Source of the DNA: an uncultured Pyrinomonas sp.
Lineage (GTDB): Bacteria > Acidobacteriota > Blastocatellia > Pyrinomonadales > Pyrinomonadaceae
Direction of reading: 5' to 3'
NCBI GenBank assembly: GCA_937135995.1
Contig: CAKZOF010000226.1
Coordinates: forward strand, 1 to 13,454
Length of the DNA: 13,454 nt
Each line of letters opens with the position of its first letter. Within the stretch, counting starts at the first letter, position 1. Under the pieces are notes generated by a model, which was not told the DNA's origin, searched no databases, and saw only the letters and a list, made by a program, of their open reading frames with translations. Shown piece by piece: positions 9,474-13,454 of the stretch. The translations under genes were made by a program, and so were the position numbers.

Positions 9474-9488
9474 CCGTGGGAGTGTCAA
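9204..9488 (+). mobile_element. IS200/IS605-type insertion sequence, right-end remnant
   Basis: Immediately at the TnpB stop lies the typical right-end hairpin: TCCCAC (9459-9464) pairs with GTGGGA (9476-9481) around CTTTAG, followed by GTGTCAA (9482-9488). In this family such hairpins are recognised by the TnpA transposase and form the 3' end of the TnpB guide RNA. No left end, tnpA or target copy is seen upstream, so only the right end survives. The boundary at ~9488 is set by the start of PIN-domain coding sequence. Confidence 0.8.
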
Positions 9489-9623
9489 TTTTGCACGTGC
9501 GACGATGACCTGCTGCGAAAGGCCAGAAAAGTAAAGGATCTATCGGTCAAAGTTGTCGATCCAATAGATCTGATCAAGAAGATCGAGAAGCGATCACGGA
9601 AGCAAAAACGCTGGCGGAAATAA
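9489..9623 (+). pseudogene. PIN-domain (VapC-like) ribonuclease toxin, C-terminal remnant
   Basis: The 44-codon frame CTCDDDLLRKARKVKDL...VKVVDPIDLIKKIEK, ending with TAA, resembles the end of a PIN-domain toxin. TCDDDLLRKA fits the late acidic motif (usually T-x-D-x-D-L) and VVDPIDLI fits the final strand and helix. The preceding ~90 residues are missing because the sequence is cut by the insertion-sequence right end at ~9488. PIN toxins are Mg-dependent ribonucleases controlled by an antitoxin. This copy lacks the first active-site acidic residues and is not expected to be active. Its last 31 bases overlap the following small gene, an arrangement common in toxin-antitoxin operons. Confidence 0.6.
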
Positions 9624-9799
9624 ATCAGCAAGCCCTTTGCCTGCTCTACAAAGAATTGGGCGTGACGAATACGGTGAGCTTTTTGAAGCAGTTCACCTTG
9701 GGCTACGGTGACTACGCCGAGGAGAGAGCGGCTCTTTTCGCCGATGTGTCGTTGGATGAGATCGTCGATGACATCAAAAGGCGGAGAGAGAAGGCGTAA
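9593..9799 (+). CDS. Small protein of an uncharacterised family overlapping the PIN remnant; unusual or lost start codon
   Basis: The frame ending at TAA 9797-9799 encodes ITEAKTLAEINQQALCLLY, then KELGVTNTVSFLKQF, then TLGYGDYAEERAALFADVSLD and a basic tail. I recognise the pattern (LLYKELG, FLKQF, GYGDYxEER, SLDEI) from widespread small bacterial proteins of unknown function, but not a named function. The natural first codon seems to be ATC at 9593. No ATG, GTG or TTG occurs in frame between the previous stop and the GTG at 9662, and the only near alternative is CTG at 9611. Either an ATG has mutated or a rare start is used. It follows and overlaps the truncated toxin, so it may be its partner (68 aa), though this is inference from position only. 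Confidence 0.5.
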   Translation: MTEAKTLAEINQQALCLLYKELGVTNTVSFLKQFTLGYGDYAEERAALFADVSLDEIVDDIKRRREKA

Positions 9800-10373
9800 A
9801 CTGGTAGCGCTCGAGGTCTTCTTTACACATTGCGCGCGATCGAACAAGGCCGGAGAGAAAATCGAGGCCTCCCCGATGACTGCCAGCGGCGCGCTCGGAG
9901 CAGCTCGAATCATCTCGCCGAGCGGTTAGTCGCGCGGCACTCGCTGCGGACGCCGCGAGGAGAAAGGGCATCGCCTTCTTCGTTTCTGTTCCATGTCTTA
10001 GCGTTTGAGCAACCCATGTCGTAGATGCGGCAAGAAGAAAAGCTTTGCAGTCTCGGTTTCGGGAGCGAGTCTTGCGCTGCACGGCTTAGAGAGATTCGAA
10101 CTCGCCGACGCGCAAAACGAAACGGGCGCGCCTCTGTTCGTTGGGCGTTTCCATCTCGCGCTTCTCTTCTGGCGCAGAAAAGGTCTCGAACGCTTCGGCG
10201 AGGCGCTTCGCATGTGTTCGGCTGACTTCGCACTACGACCACGCGGCCAAGGCAAGCGAGGCTTGTGCCCACAACCGCTTCGCAAGCAATCGCTCTCCAC
10301 GGTTCTCTTCGAGCGTTCAACAGGTGCCGGCAGGCTAGTTCGAGTTGCTGGCGAAGAGCGAACCGTCTCGCTT
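9800..10373. other. Intergenic stretch without recognisable gene
   Basis: About 570 bp between the small partner-like gene and the 3' end of fdhD. Open frames exist on both strands (for example 10005-10427 plus and 9910-10320 minus), but they are Ser/Arg-rich, low in family-like motifs and overlap each other. A degenerate ~72-bp periodicity is visible near the right end (see repeat at 10302-10399). No RNA gene was found. Confidence 0.5.
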
Positions 10374-10399
10374 GTTCTCTTCAAGCGCTCGGCAGGCGC
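10302..10399. repeat. Degenerate 26-bp direct repeat, 72-bp period, reaching into fdhD 3' end
   Basis: Bases 10302-10327 and 10374-10399 share 21 of 26 positions (GTTCTCTTC-AGCG-TC--CAGG-GC). All five differences are transitions. The second copy covers the last codons of fdhD (stop at 10381), so the first may be a decayed duplication of the gene end. Confidence 0.5.
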
Positions 10400-11304
10400 A
10401 CCCTCTCCGCGCCTGCATAGACGTTGAAGCGGTCGTCACGCAAGAAACCGACGAGCGTCATGCCGAATTCGCGTGCCAGTTCGATAGCCAGACTGCTCGG
10501 CGCGCCGACGGCGGCGAGCACGGGGATGCCGGCCATCAACGCTTTCTGGACCAGTTCGAAACTTGCCCGCCCGCTGACGAGCACGGTCATGTTCGAGGCG
10601 GGCAAACGCTCTTGCAGAAGAAGCGCACCGATGAGTTTGTCGAGCGCGTTGTGGCGTCCGACATCTTCGCGCAAAAGGATCAAACGCCCTTCGGCATCGA
10701 AGAGCGCTGAGGCGTGTAACCCACCGGTGCGCGAAAAGAGGCGTTGCGCGCGACGTTGCGCCGCGGGAAGAGCAAAGAAGTATTCCGGCGTGAAGAGGAG
10801 GTCGCACACCGGCCGGCGCGGGCAGGCTGTGCGCACCAGTTCGAGCGACGCCTTGCCGCAGATGCCGCAACTCGAACTCGTGTAGACGTGGCGCGTCAAT
10901 CTGGTCGGGTCGAAGTGAACCTCATCGGCCAAATAAACGTTGACGATGTTCTGTCGCTGACGTTCGTGCGGATCGACGCAATAGGTGATGCGCTCGACGG
11001 CACGTTGGTCGTTGATGACGCCTTCGGTGAAGAGGAACCCAACCGCCAATTCGAAATCGTCGCCCGGCGTGCGCATGGTGACGGCGACGGAATGGCGCGC
11101 CCATCCATCAGCGGCGCGGGCGAGGACGCGGATCTCCATCGGTTCTTCGGTGGCGATGTCGTCTTGACGACGGCGCGCTTCTGCAGGACGAACTTCAAAG
11201 ATGCTGAAGCGCGTTGATGGAAGCGCGCCTTTTGCTTCGCCCCATGAATCGAACCACGGCTCCAAGTCCGCGGCCTCTCGCCTGCTTTTCTCATCTTTAC
11301 TCAT
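10381..11304 (-). CDS. fdhD: FdhD, sulfurtransferase for formate dehydrogenase molybdenum cofactor
   Basis: FdhD passes sulfur from a cysteine desulfurase (IscS in E. coli) to the Mo-bis-MGD cofactor, which formate dehydrogenases need for activity; it acts in the cytoplasm. The 307-residue product has the family landmarks in order: EEPMEIRV (53-60), MRTPGDDFELAVGFLFTEG (77-95), the mobile-loop cysteines SSSCGICGKAS (143-153, Cys146 and Cys149), RTGGLHASALFD (192-203), EDVGRHNALDK (213-223), SGRASFELVQKA (244-255) and VGAPSSLAIELA (266-277). The start at 11304 has a GAAGG site just upstream. Length is slightly above the common 260-280 because of a charged N-terminus. It follows the OFA transporter on the same strand after a 119-bp gap, so co-transcription is likely. 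No formate dehydrogenase structural gene is visible here. A 47-bp internal piece is repeated at 9037-9083. Confidence 0.96.
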   Translation of the reverse strand: MSKDEKSRREAADLEPWFDSWGEAKGALPSTRFSIFEVRPAEARRRQDDIATEEPMEIRVLARAADGWARHSVAVTMRTPGDDFELAVGFLFTEGVINDQRAVERITYCVDPHERQRQNIVNVYLADEVHFDPTRLTRHVYTSSSCGICGKASLELVRTACPRRPVCDLLFTPEYFFALPAAQRRAQRLFSRTGGLHASALFDAEGRLILLREDVGRHNALDKLIGALLLQERLPASNMTVLVSGRASFELVQKALMAGIPVLAAVGAPSSLAIELAREFGMTLVGFLRDDRFNVYAGAERVRLPSA

Positions 11305-11423
11305 CAGCCTTCAATTCGACGGCGTCGCTTTGGCTACCGTTGAAAACCCCTTCGGCCTCGAACTGAGGGGGCGCATTGAGCTTGGTTGCCTCTGCGCGTG
11401 GCGGTCGTCGCGCGTCCCCTGAT

Positions 11424-12620
11424 CTAGCTTCTGGCCGGCGCCGCCTTGAGACTTTCATCAACTGCGGCCCGAGGTGGTCTGAGCGCGAAGGGCAGCACGC
11501 TGGCGACGAGCAGCGTTGCTCCTAAAATGTAGAGCGCGTTGGTGTAGCTGCCGGTCACTTCGCGCACTCTAGCGATGAGCAGCGGCCCGAAGACGCCGGC
11601 GAAAGACCACGCCGTCAGCATCAGGCCGTAGATCGAGCCGACTTCTTTCGGCCCGAAGTAATCAGTGGCAAATGCAGGCATGGTCCCGAACCCGCCGCCG
11701 TAGCAGAGCAGCACGACGGCGCACAGAAGCGTGAAGACTGAAAAACTGCGTGTTTGCGGAAGCAGGAAGAAGATCACTGCTTGCAGCAGGTACATGATGA
11801 GGAAGACCTGACGTCTTCCGATAGCGTCCGACAGCCACGACCAGAGAATGCGCCCTGCGCCATTGGCGATCGAGATGATCCCGACCAATCCAGCAGCGGC
11901 CAGCGCGCTCACGCCTGTGATCTCTTGCGCCATCGGTGCCGCTTGCGACAGAATGGCGATGCCTGCGCTGACATTTAGGAAGAGCACGGCCCACAGCGCG
12001 TACCACTGCCATGTGCGCAACGCTTCGCCGAGCGAGAAGTCTCGCTTGGCGCGCTGTGCTTGTTGCGCCGAGGTGGGTTCCCAGCCTGACGGACGATACC
12101 CTTCCGGCGGATCGCTGATCATGGAAGCGGCTCCAACGACCAACACCAGATAAGCGATGCCGAGAATGGCGAAGGTCGTCAGCGGACCAAATGATTGGAT
12201 GAGCCGCGTCGCCACAGGCGCTGTCACCAGCGCTCCGGCCCCGAAGCCGGCTACCGCGAGCCCCGTGATGAAGCCGCGCTTGTCGGGAAACCATTTGACC
12301 AGTGTGGCGACCGGAACGATGTAACCTAGTCCAAGGCCAATCCCGCCCAGCAGGCCGTAACTCAAATAGAGCACCCACAGCTTGTTGGCTGAGAGACTGG
12401 CCGCCGCGACGCCGATGCCGTAGACAACGCCCGCCGTCATGCCGACCACACGCGGGCCAGCGCGGCGCATCCACAGTCCACCGACGAAGGCAGCGAAGCC
12501 GAGGACGAAGATGCTGATCGAAAAGGTCAGCGTGACTTGTGAGATGGACCAGCCAAAGGTTTTAACTAGTGGTTCGCGAAAAACGCTCCAAGCATACACG
12601 GCTCCAAGGGCCAGTTGCAT
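11424..12620 (-). CDS. MFS transporter, oxalate/formate antiporter (OFA) family, with disrupted 5' end
   Basis: The 398 residues from the ATG at 12620 form a 12-helix-type major facilitator. OFA signatures are clear: MQLALGAVYAWSVF in helix 1, the loop WFPDKRGFITGLAVAGFGAG (110-129), GRILWSWLSDAIGRR (256-270) and YFGPKEVGSIYGLMLTAW (321-338). Family members exchange oxalate/formate, lactate or similar carboxylates across the inner membrane. The next gene, fdhD, makes formate plausible but unproven. Homologues begin about 10 residues earlier with NRWRIAAAGVV. That sequence is present in frame here but has no ATG, GTG or TTG before a TAG at 12681-12683. The ATG at 12620 does have GGAG 5 nt upstream, but starting there removes about half of helix 1. 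A second copy of the N-terminus with a good start lies further upstream (12681-12764). The gene may be translated from 12620 in shortened form, or be a pseudogene. Confidence 0.85.
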   Translation of the reverse strand: MQLALGAVYAWSVFREPLVKTFGWSISQVTLTFSISIFVLGFAAFVGGLWMRRAGPRVVGMTAGVVYGIGVAAASLSANKLWVLYLSYGLLGGIGLGLGYIVPVATLVKWFPDKRGFITGLAVAGFGAGALVTAPVATRLIQSFGPLTTFAILGIAYLVLVVGAASMISDPPEGYRPSGWEPTSAQQAQRAKRDFSLGEALRTWQWYALWAVLFLNVSAGIAILSQAAPMAQEITGVSALAAAGLVGIISIANGAGRILWSWLSDAIGRRQVFLIMYLLQAVIFFLLPQTRSFSVFTLLCAVVLLCYGGGFGTMPAFATDYFGPKEVGSIYGLMLTAWSFAGVFGPLLIARVREVTGSYTNALYILGATLLVASVLPFALRPPRAAVDESLKAAPARS

Positions 12621-12630
12621 GACTACTCCA

Positions 12631-12739
12631 GCAGCAGCGATTCGCCAGCGATTGGGAACGCTGGCTGAATTGTTGTTCGCCTAAGCGCCGCAATTGCAAG
12701 CGGCAGCAGCGATTCGCCAGCGATAGGGAACGCTGGCTG
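12631..12739. repeat. 37-bp in-frame direct repeat at the transporter N-terminus
   Basis: Bases 12631-12667 and 12703-12739 are identical except T12653/A12725. The 72-bp offset equals 24 codons, so on the minus strand both copies read in one frame: SVPYRWRIAA (upstream copy) and SVPNRWRIAA (downstream copy). The 35-bp spacer between them is unrelated to either flank and contains the in-frame TAG. Confidence 0.92.
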
Positions 12740-12764
12740 CCAAGGTCTCGGCTCGTGCGCTCAT
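12681..12764 (-). CDS. 27-codon leader-like ORF duplicating the transporter N-terminus
   Basis: The ATG at 12764 is preceded by AAGGAGAGG 10 nt upstream and gives MSARAETLAASVPYRWRIAA and seven further residues, then TAG. It is in the same frame as the transporter and looks like its true original start. The last residues (ACNCGA) come from the inserted spacer. It could be the broken 5' end of the transporter, a leader peptide for translational coupling to the ATG at 12620, or part of a stop-readthrough gene. The start codon and ribosome site are convincing, but the function as a separate gene is not. Confidence 0.45.
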   Translation of the reverse strand: MSARAETLAASVPYRWRIAAAACNCGA

Positions 12765-12814
12765 TTTTGGGGTACCTCTCCTTTTGTCGAGTGAATGAAC
12801 AAATAATGACGATG

Positions 12815-12838
12815 GTTGAAGGGCTATGCCCCCTCAAC
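12815..12838 (-). promoter_or_regulatory. Hairpin in the 5' leader of the transporter
   Basis: GTTGAAGGGC (12815-12824) pairs with GCCCCCTCAAC (12828-12838) across a 3-nt loop, with one mismatch and one bulge. It lies about 50 bp upstream of the ATG at 12764, so it would be part of the leader mRNA or an operator. Confidence 0.35.
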
Positions 12839-12913
12839 TGCCAAACGACCTTTACCCTTGGAACCGCTCGTCAAAAGATGTTCTCATAATCTAACAGACT
12901 CCGAAAATCCCGG

Positions 12914-13006
12914 TCAACGAAAATCTTCAAACCGCTGATCTTCCTCTTGCAACGTTTTGCTGCGACGCCTTGCCTCTTCCCGCTTCGTCCACTCTGAAAG
13001 TTTCAT
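12914..13006 (-). CDS. Possible small protein, 30 aa, highly charged (perhaps frameshifted)
   Basis: ATG at 13006 to TGA at 12914 encodes MKLSEWTKREEARRRSKTLQ and ten more residues, an amphipathic, charge-rich helix unlike random translation here. In the +1 frame the coding-like sequence seems to go on (DRDFRSLLDYENIF, then TGA), so an indel may have split a gene of about 45 codons. The ribosome site is weak and I recognise no family. It is on the transporter strand, upstream of it. Confidence 0.25.
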   Translation of the reverse strand: MKLSEWTKREEARRRSKTLQEEDQRFEDFR

Positions 13007-13080
13007 GGTCCCAAAAAGAGGCTATTTGTCGGTGAAACCAGCGCGCGCGGCCACCGAATGAAAACTCTTGTCAAATCACC

Positions 13081-13104
13081 AGAAAAGTCATAAGAAAAGT
13101 CATA
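13081..13104. repeat. Perfect 12-bp tandem repeat, two units
   Basis: AGAAAAGTCATA occurs twice without spacer (13081-13092, 13093-13104). It is AT-rich, in the divergent intergenic region. It may be slippage or paired binding sites. Confidence 0.8.
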
Positions 13105-13216
13105 GAATTCGGCCTGATCGAAAGAATCACTAAGCGTGTACTCGACATCAAGAGCACCAACTCGAGCAAAGCGCAGATCCGAAGCTGCAGCTTTTGGCCG
13201 AAGGTGCATCGAACGA

Positions 13217-13242
13217 TTGACCTGGCTTTGGGGTGGTAGACT
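13217..13242 (+). promoter_or_regulatory. Candidate extended -10 promoter for the gene at 13343
   Basis: TGGTAGACT (13234-13242) fits an extended -10 (TGnTAnnnT). TTGACC at 13217-13222 resembles a -35, but the 14-bp spacing is short. It lies about 100 bp before the start codon. Confidence 0.3.
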
Positions 13243-13342
13243 AGGGGAGCGCGACACGCCGACTTTTCGCGCTACTGCTACTGATAAGGTAGTGCGGCAC
13301 TTCAACCTAAAAATCGGGGCTTTCCCGGAGGAGTAACCGAAG

Positions 13343-13454
13343 ATGGGATCCGAAAACGGTCGTCGAAGTTCATTGTGGACGCTCGTGCGTGCTATGTGGA
13401 CGTTCGGGCGTGAAGCTTTGCGCGCGCCCTCGCCGATCGCGCCAGTTCGTCCGC
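13343..13454 (+). CDS. Unidentified protein, N-terminal 37 codons (cut by window end)
   Basis: ATG at 13343 follows GGAGGAG (13327-13333) at a 9-nt spacing, and the frame stays open to the end. The residues begin MGSENGRRSSLWTLVRAMWTFG and continue with REALRAPSPIAPVRP: a basic start, then an amphipathic or weakly hydrophobic segment with two Trp, then Pro-rich. There is no Sec-type signal peptide. Too little is present to name a family. It is transcribed away from the OFA transporter and fdhD, so a link to formate metabolism is possible but unproven. Confidence 0.7.
   Translation, partial: MGSENGRRSSLWTLVRAMWTFGREALRAPSPIAPVRP

Larger units (their letters stand above)
12765..13342. other. 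Divergent intergenic region upstream of transporter and partial gene
   Basis: 578 bp without a secure gene. It must hold promoters for the minus-strand transporter and the plus-strand gene at 13343. It contains a hairpin (12815-12838), a possible 30-aa ORF (12914-13006), a 12-bp tandem repeat (13081-13104) and a weak promoter candidate (13217-13242). Confidence 0.5.

Noticed and set aside
10085..10110. tRNA-like T-arm on the minus strand (GAGTTCGAATCTC)
   Set aside because: The T-loop looks right, but one T-stem pair fails and no acceptor stem, D-arm or anticodon arm can be built around it.
10005..10427. 140-codon plus-strand ORF beginning MSNPCRRCGKKK
   Set aside because: It overlaps the fdhD 3' end in antisense, has no ribosome site and shows no coherent domain. 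The composition looks like spacer.
13003..13305. 100-codon minus-strand ORF with a YDFSYDFS repeat
   Set aside because: The amino-acid repeat simply reflects the 12-bp tandem DNA repeat. No ribosome site or recognisable family.

Overview
The window is a roughly 60% GC bacterial contig. It most resembles an Acidobacteriota genome, probably of the Blastocatellia type. The reasons are two very large Oar-like TonB-dependent receptors of the CarboxypepD-regulatory/plug/barrel type, a GTP-type PEP carboxykinase, a secreted protein with a (PS)n linker, and the general base composition. No rRNA or ribosomal protein is present, so this placement is inference. The first 28 bases are Illumina adapter rather than genome, so the left edge is a contig end with untrimmed reads. 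The right edge cuts through a gene.

Layout. 29-1585 (+): C-terminal part of an Oar-like outer-membrane receptor. 1586-1802: convergent intergenic stretch with stem-loops. 1803-3686 (-): complete GTP-dependent PEP carboxykinase (pckG). 3687-4285: about 600 bp divergent intergenic region with a 29-bp direct repeat and a perfect 27-bp palindrome. 4286-7552 (+): complete 1088-aa Oar-like receptor followed by a good intrinsic terminator. 7806-9032 (+): secreted, probably membrane-anchored protein that looks like a C39/papain-fold cysteine peptidase.

9033-10380 is a recombination scar. It contains a 47-bp exact copy of part of the downstream fdhD gene, the last ~85 codons of an IS200/IS605-type TnpB with its right-end hairpin, the tail of a PIN-domain (VapC-like) toxin gene cut at that insertion-sequence end, and a small overlapping partner-like gene whose start codon is ATC. 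About 570 bp follow with no recognisable gene.

10381-12764 (-): fdhD (sulfurtransferase for formate dehydrogenase molybdenum cofactor) and, upstream of it, an OFA-family (oxalate/formate antiporter-like) MFS transporter. The pairing suggests a formate-linked module. The 5' end of the transporter is odd. A 37-bp segment encoding its N-terminus is duplicated in frame, and a TAG stop lies between the copies, so the natural ATG yields only a 27-residue peptide. 12765-13342 is mostly non-coding with one possible 30-aa ORF. 13343-13454 (+) starts an unidentified gene with a strong Shine-Dalgarno.

The most interesting places are the transporter N-terminus, the TnpB/PIN junction, the 27-bp palindrome and the C39-like secreted protein. 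I see no clear new defence or mobile system.
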